Below are positions 10,274-21,339 of a stretch of DNA of 64,000 nt, piece after piece. The position numbers and the translations under genes are program-made. The notes beneath the pieces were generated by a model. That model did no database searches, was not told where the DNA came from, and saw only the letters and a program-made list of their open reading frames with translations. Where the stretch lies: positions 3,745,689 to 3,809,688 of the forward strand of contig JAJEKV010000100.1 in NCBI GenBank assembly GCA_021234155.1, given 5' to 3'. The first letter of the stretch is position 1; the number at the start of each line of letters is the position of its first letter. This DNA comes from Isoetes taiwanensis (taxonomy: Eukaryota; Streptophyta; Lycopodiopsida; Isoetales; Isoetaceae).

Positions 10274-11527
10274 CTGCACAAAGGAAGTATGTATAAAACG
10301 CTAATTAACCAAAGAGCTAAATGAAACCAGAAATGGACATGGCAAGCAACAATGACTGAACAGGAAGGATGCTGGCAGGATTTTTTCACTGGCAGAACTT
10401 AATCCAAAGCAGGCCACATGAATGTATAAAGCTGGCATATACTTAAGTTAAACCATGGCAGTATTAACTTTTAGAGACAGTTTTGCAAGGGCTTAAGCTT
10501 AAAATAGTGAGAATCGAGAAATATTATAGCATCAGATGAAATAAAGTAGACAAAGCAAACAAAGATCTACATTTTGTTTCTTTGACAAATAAAGCAGGAT
10601 CTTACGGGGATTTTTGAGCTGTACAGACTTTTGACGGAAGAGGGCAGGAAGAAGGAGACATGGGTTCAACTGGGCACCGATTGTTGGATTTTCAGGACTT
10701 TTGCGGAGCAGCTTGGAAGCAAAAGTCGTTTTGGCTATTCCTTGAGGTTGATATGGCTATCCCTTGGCGCTTCTTTGAAGAACACCTGGACGCTTTTTCG
10801 TAGCCTAAGCCCTTCATTCTCTTGAAGCTGCAAGAATAGAAAGAGATTAATAAAACATTCTTCTCCGGATAAATGAAGACTACTAAAAAAATGACAGAAG
10901 AAACAGAGGATATTCTGAAGAAAAGAGTTACCTGCTTGTGGCGAAATCCAGAAAACCGGCGAAGCAAGAGTCCAAGCCTACTTTTCTTGAAAACATGGAG
11001 AATAGAGATTACACAGAAGCAGTTACCTGGAAGTCCAGACCATTAAATCTTCAGCCCGTTGCTATCTGGGCTACAACAACTGCAAGCAAGCAACCAAAGC
11101 AAATAAATATGTTTTTCTCTTTTAGAACCTACTCCGACAAATATCTATACCTAAATCTGGAAATGAAATAAGCAAGGCTTTGTACCATTATTTAACCGGA
11201 GTGGCTGAAGAAATAAAAACGTCTATCGTAAGGCGGACCTCTCTGCTCTCATAGCTAACACCATTGATTTCGCCCCTAAAAATGGGGACGGTATGCGGCT
11301 GACGCCATAGCCACAAGCTTCATGCAGGCTGAAGGCTGAAGTACGAAATTCAAATGGCAAGCGGGGAGGGACGGATTTCAAAATACTCCTGGAAGAGGGA
11401 CCGCAAGTGGTAAGGGAACGCCGCATGCGGCGTTACATGCGGCGTTCGAGGCACAACTACCAACACAATCTCAAAATAAAAAAGAAGATATTATGTAGTG
11501 GTTTGAATCTGTTTGCTTTCTGTAAAG
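10274..11527. other. Upstream part of the minus-strand gene and unassigned sequence
   Basis: A minus-strand open frame with an ATG at 11426 (to 11223) begins MRRSLTTCGPSSRSILKSVP, an Arg/Ser-rich start resembling an organelle-targeting presequence. It could be the first exon of a minus-strand transcript leading toward the OBAP exon, but OBAPs normally lack such a presequence, so the link is speculative. The rest shows no recognisable coding sequence. Confidence 0.3.
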
Positions 11528-11979
11528 CCTGCGTACTTCAACGTCAATGCATCGATCAGTTATATTGATCCGGATCAATCCCTATGGTATGAAGCCTATG
11601 AAATGTGTGCGAAGAAAGTAATTAAACAAGATGACAATTACTGGTGTCAGACTTGCCGACGTATTGTTCCAGCTCACAAGAGGTGAATGTAGTTTTTTGA
11701 AACAATTATGATTTAGTCAATATAATACTTTGTTGTACTGTAGATATGTGCTCTTTGCAAAGTTAGCAGATTGGACTGCAGAAATATCAGTCACTGCATT
11801 CAATGAGGAGGCTGAAGAAATCCTTGGGCATACTGCAGATGATCTGTACAAAGTTAGATTTCATGTATGCAATGTTAATAATTCTACTTCGTTCAGACTA
11901 GTTGTAATGAATCCAGCATGGTTTTTTGCAGGATGCTGATGAGAAAATATACCAGGCTGAACTAAGGAAGGCAACATGG
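11528..11979 (+). CDS. RPA1-like: RPA1-like DNA-binding domain C, three exons (continuation of the 5.3-6.7 kb gene)
   Basis: Exons 11528-11682, 11744-11864 and 11932-11979 join in phase with GT-AG introns. They read KPAYFNVNASISYIDPDQSL, then CAKKVIKQDDNYWCQTC, RYVLFAKLADWTAEISVTAF, EEAEEILGHTADDLYKVRFH and DADEKIYQAELRKATW. This follows the C-terminal OB fold of RPA1, including its zinc ribbon. The first of the four zinc ligands is replaced: the family has C-x(4)-C before KKV, while here it is EAYEMCAKKV, so Tyr stands in for Cys. After 11979 the similarity stops; the normal last 60 or so residues are missing and transposon-related sequence follows. Orientation and domain order fit the upstream half, implying a 4.8-kb intron or later insertion. 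Confidence 0.78.
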
Positions 11980-12109
11980 ATACCAAAACTATGGATTCTG
12001 TGGATTCTTTGGCCCCTTCCTGTTCTTTGCCTACGTCCTGTTCTTTGGCTCCCTCCCTGCTGCGAGCTCCAATCCATTGTGGATATGGATGTTAATGAGG
12101 TAATCTGTA

Positions 12110-12832
12110 CACAAACCGGCATTTCAGACAGGAGAAAACGAAGAAGAACCAAGGAACAAGAAATGTTGAAGAAAAGACGCCAGAGGAAAAGAAGAAGAGA
12201 AGAAAAATTGGAGCTTGCAGAATTGGCAGAAGGATCCAGTTCATCAAGAAGTGCAAGCAGTAAAGGCCGTATTGTCCTTAGTTTGCTAACGTCTTTCTAT
12301 AAACAGACCAAAAGAATGGAGGATGGCACGAAGAAAGAAATTTTACTTGATTTTTTGAGGGATAAAACATTGGAAAAATTCATAGGTGAAGAATTAAAGG
12401 ATTTGGAAGTCAAGAGCATCGTTATAAGGAGCCTCGGGACTCCATGCATCGTCAAACTCTCTACCAAAGCAATGACGCCTAGCAGCCAAGAATAGCCGCC
12501 TTGTAATGTTCGTACCAGACCACGTCGCGCATTCTGAAACAAGTGACAAAATCAGCCAGCGAGATCTTGGAAAGGTATTAGGTGTTCACCCAAGAAACCT
12601 GCAAAAGGCAAAGAAAAAGAGGGAAGAGATCGATTACAATGGTGGGAAATGGGTTTCTTACAAGAGGGCTAAAAGATTCGATGCAATTTCAGATGAACAT
12701 ATAGAAAAGATTCAAAAATTTTGGATTGAGAACACCAGAGTGTCTCCTAACACAAAGGATGTTAGAACTAGAAGATTGGAGAGAAATGTAAGAGAAGAAC
12801 ATGCTGCCCACTATCCGGAGGAATCTGGGTTA
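12110..12832 (+). pseudogene. N-terminal part of a decayed DDE-type transposon protein
   Basis: The first segment is very basic (RRKRRRTKEQEMLKKRRQRK), probably nuclear-localising, followed by a helical stretch (MEDGTKKEILLDFLRD) and a stop at 12493-12495. The next frame reads ISQRDLGKVLGVHPRNLQKA, a helix-turn-helix-like segment, then KIQKFWIENTRVSPNTKDV and HAAHYPEES ending near a possible GT donor. The FW-x-ENTRVSPNTKDV block is one I associate with a plant and animal transposon family whose downstream core carries FAEN and KGEHDG motifs; matching core pieces occur at 14.8-16.5 kb. Frame breaks and stops show it is inactive. Family naming is from memory and needs a database search. Confidence 0.55.
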
Positions 12833-13795
12833 GTTTATTTCATTAATCATGTTTTCTTAGTTATGGTGCTTAGTATGGTGGTGCATGTGGTGGTTATTGT
12901 GTTGTACGCGATTGATTGTGGTGTAATCGTATGCGATGTGAATTGTGTGTAGCTATAACTAACTGATCCTGAGATACAAATTTTTGTTGAATAAAGACAA
13001 CTGTTGGAAAGTATGATATATTAAAAAAAGGATCTTACAAAATTTGGCTTTACAAAATTTGCTGTACCCGAGAACTAAATTTACATGCATGATTTCCTAA
13101 GCAAATGTGAAATCTTTGGTATGGATCGCTCGAGAACCGGTGCATCCAAAATTATTGTTTTCTCGCACTAAAGCATCTAAGCTTTCTCGCAAGTCATCCA
13201 GCAATTTAACAGATGAGGTTTGCCGCTGCTTCCCCGCATCCCCCGGTGGTAAAATGCTAACTCGCCAAGTAAAATCCGTTGTTGCAGAGTCGAGGCGGAC
13301 AAGTGACAGAGAACAAATATACGGTGCCCTTTGCAAAGAAAGATGTAACATAAGCTCATGAACTCGTCTAAGAGCTCTCTTCCCATCAATCGACTCCAAG
13401 CATAGCCATTGAAGGCCCAAAGATCCGGTCTGTTGTATGCCTTTAGGTTGGATTCGAATCAGCAAAGAAGGTGGATGTAGGCATATCCACCTTCAGAGAT
13501 TTATCACGAGCCCCGTTTAACATGTGCCGAATGCCCTCCTCGCCACCCTACAATAGCCGTAGTGATCTCTGAACATCCCTCCTACCATGTTGCCGAATGA
13601 ACTTCTTCGATTTGGCGTGAATTGGGAATGAAACGCCAAAAATCGGACGTAGGGAACAGGATTTAGGACCCGTGATCCTTTTCTAATGATTAGAAGAGGA
13701 ATGTAATTATTATCGTGGTGTACCTAATTTCAGAAGTGTTTATGAGAGCAGGCTAGGCAGATTTTTTATGTCGCATTTAAATAGGATAAAAGTGA
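12833..13795. other. Unassigned sequence
   Basis: An open frame of about 122 codons without ATG runs on the minus strand at 13465-13097 (including ICSLSLVRLDSATTDFTW), overlapped by a plus frame at 13107-13361. I recognise neither. 13500-13790 has no signal. Confidence 0.25.
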
Positions 13796-14690
13796 TGTGA
13801 TGTGATGTGTGGTGTCGGATGGTGTGGTGTGGTGTGGTGTGGTGTGGTGTGGTGTGGTGTGGTGGTGTGGTGTGGTTTGTGGTTTGTGGTGTGGTGTGGT
13901 GTGGGTTGCGTTATGTCCATGGTGTCATGTGGGTGTGTGCATGTTAATGTATGATCCGGAGAATCTCCCCTCACCCCACCACACCCCATCTATCCCACCA
14001 CCATAGACTACCACCACATCTTTTGCGACCACCACATTACCACCACATGCACACACATCCCACCACATCCCACGCCACACCCCTCCACCACCACCACCAC
14101 CACACTCCACCACCACCACATCACACCACAATCCCAACACCACACCACACCACACCACACCACACCCACCACCACCACTACACCCCCCACCACCACACCC
14201 ACCACCACCACCACACCCACCACACACCACCACCACCACCACACCCCCACCACCACACTCCACCACACCACATCATAGCACCACACACCACTACACACAC
14301 CACCACCACCACCCCCACCACCACACCACACACCACTCCACCACCACCACCCCCCACCACCATGCCCCCCACCACCACACCACACACCACTCCACCACAC
14401 TCCACAACCACCCCCCACCACCACACCCCCCCACCACCACCACACACCACTCCACCACCCCCACCACCACAATCCACCACCACCACCCCACCACCACAAC
14501 CCACCACCACCACACTCCACCACCACTCCACACTCCACCATTTGGTGTATGGTGTGTGGTGAATGGTATGGTGTGTGGTGGGGTGAGGTGTGGTGTGTGG
14601 TAATGTACACAAAAGACTAAGGTGCTCGATTGCTGATGAGTGTGGGGCATGGTATGGTGCATGGTTTGGTGTGGTATACACATCCTAACA
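13796..14690. repeat. Long GGTGT/CCA microsatellite with strand switch
   Basis: 13796-13915 is GT-rich (GGTGT repeats). 13970-14535 is almost pure CCA/CACCAC on the plus strand. 14536-14680 is GT-rich again. The strand switches leave complementary tracts facing each other, which can fold back. The long His/Thr/Pro and Gly/Val/Trp open frames across it are artefacts of the repeat. It lies between the two halves of the decayed DDE transposon. Confidence 0.95.
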
Positions 14691-14789
14691 GGTTTTAGTG
14701 TTCATTTCATGCATGCTATTGTTCAAGAGGTTTCGACCAACATCCGTAAATTAAGATTCGCCTTCGAGCTTTTGAGAAGCTAAAACCCG

Positions 14790-16490
14790 GTTTGTTGTGA
14801 AATTGAAGGACTTCAATAGTTGCTGTTGCATTCAAAGACGTGAGGATGAAAATGCTAGTGGATGGACTCAATGGGATGAGAACCAAACATCCCAAGAATT
14901 GCACTTGCACTGCGATGTTTGTAGATCACATGAACTTGGTCAATGCAGGCACACCAAAGATAAAATTGCAAGTACAGAAGCTTGTGGAGATCTATATTGT
15001 GTCCAAAGAGTGAATTAGATGAGTTTCACAAGAAGGCGGCATCCTTGGAAATTGTGAGTCGTGGTGGAATCAAGAAGTTTCGTGCACTGTCCCCATGGAA
15101 GGAAGTGGCGAGAGGAAAGTGAAATGGGAGTACATTGACTATGAAAAAGACAACGCCTCGAAGTTTCGTAGGAGACTCGACTCATCAAGATAATGAGACG
15201 TAACCCAAGGAGCTTCGGATAAACCGAAAAGAGCGTCTAAAAATCTTTCCAATCGCATAATTTCAGGTACCAATGGCAGCAAAACAGCTTTAAGGAGCTT
15301 CGAGAATCTCCCAACAGATGCATGTCTCTCGGCAGTTGGATTTTGCAGAGAACTATACATTCAAGGAACAAGAGGAGGTGCAATGATGCTACCGGGTCAA
15401 TAACCGATTACCATTTTGGTTCAAATAACATATCGCGATGACTCGGGCAGATGAGATTATCAAGGAAACACATTACTATGTATCGATGATAGGGAACACG
15501 ATACTTTGTTCGCGGCAACACCGCTTCATGAAGCACCACAAATATCCGGAGCAGAAAGGAAGGGTTCCAAAGAGACATTATGTGTTTTTCGTGATGGTGC
15601 AAAGATCTCAATTCAAGGCTTCTAGACCATTTTACTTTGTGGCTAGGTACACAAAATTAATCGATGTCTATATGATGTGGATTTTTTTGGTTCTAACCCA
15701 CGGAAAGGTGAACACGATGGCAAAGTCCGCCGAGTTGAAGAGATGGTTAAGACAACCGCAATTAAAAAATACGCAAAGATAAAATTGGGTAATGCTCATG
15801 AAGTGGTAGAAGTTGTCAAGAGATGTTTACTTGTGGAACATCCGAAAGTGGATGAACACATCCAAAACCAAGAAGAGGAAGAATATAAAAAGGTTCTTTT
15901 GGGAAGTCAAGGTGGAGGATATAGATAGAAAGAAAGCATGGGGTGCAAAAAGGATTTTGGACACTAGGCGCATCCATTGTGTACATGCATTCAATCCCGA
16001 ATCTCCATTGCGCTTGCACACGAGGGAACTTTCATGCTTCGCAGCCAACGCTTGGATGGCATGTGGGACGCTTAGGTGAACAAGCACTACGCTGATGATT
16101 GGAAACTTCAAGTTATTGTACCATCCTCCAATGTGCATGCCGACATTGAGGACCGTGAAATCAAAGCAGGTCCTTGTTCTCCTCCAATCCCACGATGTTA
16201 GCAGAGGCACTTAGAGTTGGTGATAATTTTGTCGTTGTTGTTCGAAGGGAATGATGAGGGTTCTGAATTTTGGATTCTCGATGTGCACAAAACCAAAATG
16301 GATAGTGGAGAAAGACTTCCAACTCAATGGAACATGGTACCTCACGGTGATAGTGTCATAGAAGGTATGTATTACAAGAAGGGCGCAAAATCAATGGCCG
16401 CCTATGATCTTTGCAAGAAAGACGCTTTAGGCATAGTATTCACAACACGATCCAGGCAATCGACTTCACATGCCACCAACTAAACGTTAA
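14790..16490 (+). pseudogene. Core and C-terminal part of a decayed DDE-type transposase
   Basis: Motifs appear in order but in shifting frames. About 14860-15010 has a Cys/His cluster (LHCDVCRSHELGQC). About 15255-15370 reads YQWQQNSFKELRESPNRCMS and then WIFAENYTFKEQ, matching a segment that normally holds the first catalytic Asp before FAEN; that Asp is not visible. 15455-15650 reads IIKETHYYVS, KRHYVFF and QFKASRPFYFVARY, the SDG-x-x-QFK region with the SDG lost. About 15680-15830 reads FFGSNPRKGEHDG and then LGNAHEVVEVVKRCL. 16217-16480 reads EGSEFWILDVHK and GDSVIEGMYYK, the C-terminal domain. Many indels and missing catalytic residues make this a dead copy. It pairs with the N-terminal part at 12.1-12.8 kb across the microsatellite. 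Confidence 0.6.
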
Positions 16491-19400
16491 AATAGGACAG
16501 ATATAGGCTGGATCCTTTAGATGAGGAGAAAATTTTACTTAATTTACCCAAGTTCTTTTCCGATGATGATGAAATGTAAAACCATTCTCAGAAGTTTTCT
16601 AACTCATGTGAAGTTTTGTGCTTCAGTTTGTGAAGATGAGTTTGTCTTGATTTCATTTGAAGATTTGAATTTTCCCAAAACACTTGATTCCTTTGTTTGT
16701 GAGATGAATTGAATATGAATTTTCATTGAAATGAATCGAGGTTACAATAACAATTATGTACATAAGAAAGATATACAAATGATTTAAGTAACGAGGTGAC
16801 TCATGCACCTACATACTTCCCAATACATATGTTCCTCTGGGTTCTAGCTTTTGTTGCTTCTAATCTTAAAACTTCAAGCATGAACACTCTAACATCAACT
16901 AGATTCGGGTCTGAATGTTCCTGACTGCAGCTTAACCACACTTTGTCAATAACAGAGTTTGGTTTGTCTCTGCTGCATTTAAGTTGACTTACTAGATCGG
17001 GCAACAATATATTCACTCCTTTTAAGTACCCCCTCACAAATTTGTGCATAAACGAACATACCTACAGGCCACATGAATGACCATCGGTTTGAAGAGTGTT
17101 CGGAAATTTTCACAACATCCGAGGTTGTAAAGTTGAAATTATTGTGTCCAAGCAATTCGGGGAACGCGACTCAAAGTTTGTTGTCATTGTGCCACAACAG
17201 CAAAATGCAATGAGCAAGCACTAACCTCTCAATATGTGCGCTTACGCCATGCAAGCCCGAAGCTATCAAAGTGATATATCCCCGGTTTATATCTCAGGCG
17301 AGACACGCTGGGCTTACAATCGAAAACAGTCCGTTGATGTCCATCACAAGCGTGCAAAAACATGTAATCGGCACTTATCCAGATTCACATGTTTCCTTAT
17401 TGTTTTGTAACTATTTGTGTCCTTGGACAATGTCGAAAGTGAAAAAGAGGGTCAAAGAAATGAAAGGGATGGCTCATTCCTTGGAGAATCAAGTAGTATT
17501 CCATGTATCCGCAAACATATGCATATCATCCGGCACAATCGATGATCACAAATCGATGAAAGTATCACCTTGAGAAGAGGAGGATCAATTGATCATTGAA
17601 CCCAAGCAGATCAGCTTCCAAAATTTTGATGTCTGTGGAGCTAATCACGGCAGTAGGGGGTTCCACTCAAAGACCACTTCCAGATGTGTATTTGGCTTTA
17701 GATAGTCGGGGACGCCAAGCTCTATCATCTCTAGTTCTAAACACACACGAGAACATTTGCTCACAATCCATTCAAATATTTTAAATTGAAAAAGTACAAC
17801 ACATATCATAGAAATTCTTTTACTTATATTGACTTTCAAAGAGTTTTATTAAGATTCATTTATGAAAATACTTGTCGAAAGCATTTTCATGCAGCGACTC
17901 TGAGTAATCCCACATGTTCCACATTTGATGTTCCTTCACATAAGCCGGCACACTTTCGCAGCCGAAAGTCCCTCCACCATGGTTTGAGTTGCTCCAAAAG
18001 GAAATTGGAATCCAACCGCCGAGAGCAAAACTATTTGGACATATCATTGTGTTCTACCGGGTTGGCGTAACCCTTATATCTGGCCGTCATCTATCAACAA
18101 TGTGTTTGTCACCTGGTATCTCCAAAATTTCTGGTACACTTTGGACAGATCCTTAAGGAAAATTGGCTTATTAACCACTTTTAATTTTGTGTTGGTGCGG
18201 TCATCCCGATTCCAAATAAAAGAAATATGCCCTTATATTCTGCAAAGAACTTTTCGTCAACAAGTCAACATTACTCTTAGCCATCTTTGGACCACAATGC
18301 AATCTCAAATTTTGAAAAACACCATTCTAAGAACTCCCCGAAATCCGGGCCCGAAACTGCGACTTTTGATGGTTCACGGATGGTCACTTCGCTCTACCGA
18401 TGCAGGGATCCTCTCTTTCAAGTCATAAAACTTGCCTAAAACCCCATTAAAATCCGAACAAGGAGAATTTCAGTTAACCTCTTGTTTTTGTTGGTTGAGG
18501 TTGTATTGGACTCGTTGAGGCCTGCGCATCTTGTCCAGGATCCGGGGTTTCTTTGTCAACTTCATCACCGCATCCGCATTTGGCTCATATTTAGCACCAA
18601 AACTTTTTTCTCGTGAAGACCCCGCATTTAATGAATCTCAAGGGAATTAATTTTCCCCTAAATCGGATGCACCGGGGAATCTCTTCGTCATGGCTTCCGG
18701 TTGCGGTAGCATTTATCTCGCAACATAATTGAAATGAGGAAGACCACGAAAAAATACAAAAATAAATCATGTATGTAGCATCGGTACTTACTTGATATGA
18801 TCGCATTCGAGTTGACTATCCAAATTTCGTTTTGGAGTCTCCATGCCGTCCGCCATTTTGGGATTGACCCGGAGTATCAAATGGGGTGAATTCTAGGTAC
18901 AACCTTAGGAGGTATCTTGCGATCTCATAATCGATCGAGGCGTGGATAATGTTGGATATCCTTGGTCTCAAATTTCTGCAATTACGCAAACACTAAGTCA
19001 AGAGACCCGTGACAACATCAAGAAACATTAGTTAAGGCACTTGTTTTGCGGTGAATCTATATTGTTTGCAAAAAAGAGACAAGCAAAAGAGACTAAGCCG
19101 GCCGAGGGATGGAAGAGTAAGCCGGGATGAAAGAGACACGAGTACAAGCATCGAGACTTCCCAAACCTTGCTTTCACCCCTCTTTGGACTTACTTGTGTC
19201 TATTGGTTCTTGTGGTACCACTCGAACACCAAAAGCCAAAAGCCATGTCTCAGCCATAATGTGGCCACAATGGCGGGCTGCAGCGAGGTTCTAGAGTGTA
19301 CGCAAAACAAATTCAAAATCAATAGAGTCTTTAGACGAGGGTTAGAGATGATAATATTTACCTCAAATGGTGTGATAGACATGGAATGTGATTGGTGGAT

Positions 19401-19498
19401 CGTGATTCTCGCTATCACAACTGGCAACATTTTACCCTCCCATTTCAGACAACGTCCACAAAATGGACAACCTTCATCACCCTCTTCTTCTGCCTCAG
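16491..19498. other. No recognisable gene
   Basis: Several short open frames occur on both strands (for example minus 17049-16801 and plus 17786-18070), but none exceeds about 110 codons or carries a known motif, and frames break frequently. It may be further decayed transposon sequence, since it adjoins the transposase remnant. No RNA gene, array or terminal repeat was seen. Confidence 0.4.
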
Positions 19499-21339
19499 GA
19501 AGCATCGGAAGTGCAGGATCTAAAGGAGTGTCATGACCACTACGCTCAGAAAAAATCTCAAATCTTTGCATTTGAGGTAGCAGCTCCAGCAGTAAGTCTT
19601 CACATGCCTTTAGCTCAATTTCAGTTTCTGTTAATTCCTTATTTAATCGTTTCAGCCCAGGCAACACTGTACCATTTAGCTCTTCATCCTTTAGTTCGCT
19701 TACAACCCGAACACCCTCTGCCGCTTTTGGTTCTTTGTCATGATTGATTGCCATCAGCCAAATCAGCTCTAATTTCTGATGCTTTATGCTCCATCAACTC
19801 AATCTTTCTTTTGATATCATTTTTCCTATCCTCGTTTGCTTGCAATCATTGCTTGCATCTATCAAACCTAGCTGATGTTGCAGCCAACCATTCCTTCACA
19901 AGTCTGCCATAGTCTGCAAAACAAAACACTACACGATATAGGCCTCCTAACATAGTAAGCCCACGTCGATGGAAAACCACAATCACACACCACACAACAC
20001 AAGGTAGTCTCTACACACCACCACATACCACACACCACACAACATACGCTGCACAGTACACACCACACAACACCGCGGTGGTGGTGGTGGTGGTGGTGGT
20101 GGTGGTGGTGGTGGTGGTGGTGGTGGTGGTGGTGGTGGTGGTGGTGGTGGTGTGTGGTGGTGGGGTGTGTGGTGGTGGTGGGGAGTGGTGTGGGACATGG
20201 TGGAGTGTGGTGGTGGGGTGTGGTGTGGTGGTGGGTGGTGTGGTGTGGTGGTGGTGGTGGTGGTGTGTGTGGTGGTGGTGAGGGTGGTGGTGGTGGTGTG
20301 TGGTGTGGGACATGGTGGTGAGGGTGGTGTGGTGTGGTGGTGGTGGAGTGTGGTGGTGGTGGTGGAGTGTGGTGGTGGTAGAGGGTGTGGTGGTGGTGGG
20401 TGAAGTGGTGGTGGTGGTGGTGGAGTGTGGTGGTGGTGTGGTGGTGTGGTGGTGTGGGAGTGTGGCGGTGGGAGATGGTAGAGTGTAGTGGTGGGAGATC
20501 GTGGGGTGTGGTGTGGGACATGGTGGATGCCAACAACTCACCACCACCACACATACCTCATCTATCGTTCTGGCATCCATTGCACGAAATGCCCCACAGA
20601 TGGCATCATAGAGACACAACATGACAATCTGACCAACATGATGCAAAATGGTAGTAGACATACGATTCTCGAAGTGGATTTGATGTTACCTTTTCTGTGT
20701 TGATAGAAACAATCTAGATCAAGCTTGAGATTTTTTTCTGTTGTAACACAACTAATAATTGAACATACCTGCAATGGCATGTTTTGGTCTCAGAACATTG
20801 CTCTGCTTTTCTGTTTTGATTGTGAGTTCAGATTGAATGTGTGGTCTAGAGGAACCTGATTTGGTTATTTCCCTATCATCTTCATCATCCCTGTCACTTT
20901 TACTATTTTCCTCCTCGTCAGGTTGGATTTGCCTATGCTTTCTCTTGGGTCTAGAAGAACTGGCCTCGGCTTTCTCATCGGGAGTTTTATAATAATCCGA
21001 GAAGCTCTTCCATTAATGACCTCCCCTTTTATATGCGGATAATAAGCCACGCCTGTGTTTCAGGAGCCATTCCACCCCATGTATGTGGCTTCCCCGTAAT
21101 TCTTTTGTAAATTTGCATGAACTCTTTGTATTGTTCATTGCTCGGATTCTTCAACTGCATACAAGAAAACATATGCCTTAATTTTTCAGTTTGAACAAAA
21201 CATTTGGGGGAAAATACCTGTAGCCAGATTTATTTGGAACTCTGTCACCCCAAAGCTTCTTTAGATCTTCGTGGGGCACAATCTCTTGTTTGAGGAGAGA
21301 TTTCATCGTGTAACCAGTGGCGTTCAATTCCGACTCCAT
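19499..21339 (-). CDS. Hypothetical minus-strand gene, several exons, possibly decayed
   Basis: The first exon (21339-21218, ATG start) encodes MESELNATGYTMKSLLKQEI and ends EDLKKLWGDRVPNKSGY at a GT donor. The second (from 21154, after a CAG acceptor) reads NPSNEQYKEFMQIYKRITGK and PHTWGGMAPETQAW, then shifts frame near 21045 into an acidic, basic-patch region (SSSRPKRKHRQIQPDEEENS). A distal segment (19754-about 19440) reads RLNKELTETEIELKACEDLL, a coiled-coil-like helix, followed by acidic EAEEEGDEG and CPFCGRCLKW, a CxxC pair. Exon 1 and 2 phases do not match as read. An intron holds the 20-kb GGT microsatellite. Composition suggests a nuclear protein, perhaps a transposon accessory ORF. 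Not recognised. Confidence 0.4.
19976..20560. repeat. GGT/CCA microsatellite, GGT on the plus strand
   Basis: Short CACAC/ACCAC tracts (19976-20074) are followed by about 75 bp of pure GGT (20076-20150) and then imperfect GGTGGTGGTGTGGTG repeats to about 20520, ending in CACCACCACCACAC. Its main tract is in the opposite orientation to that of the 14-kb block. The long Gly/Val/Trp and His/Pro/Thr frames here are repeat artefacts. Confidence 0.95.

Noticed and set aside
13097-13465. 122-codon minus-strand frame
   Set aside because: No ATG at the far end and no recognisable motif; overlapping plus frame equally open.
13951-14683. Long open frames encoding His/Thr/Pro-rich or Gly/Val/Trp-rich proteins
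   Set aside because: They are translations of the CCA/GGT microsatellite on both strands; a trinucleotide repeat stays open in all frames by chance.
19868-20624. Further His/Pro and Gly/Val/Trp frames up to 228 codons
   Set aside because: Same artefact from the second GGT block.
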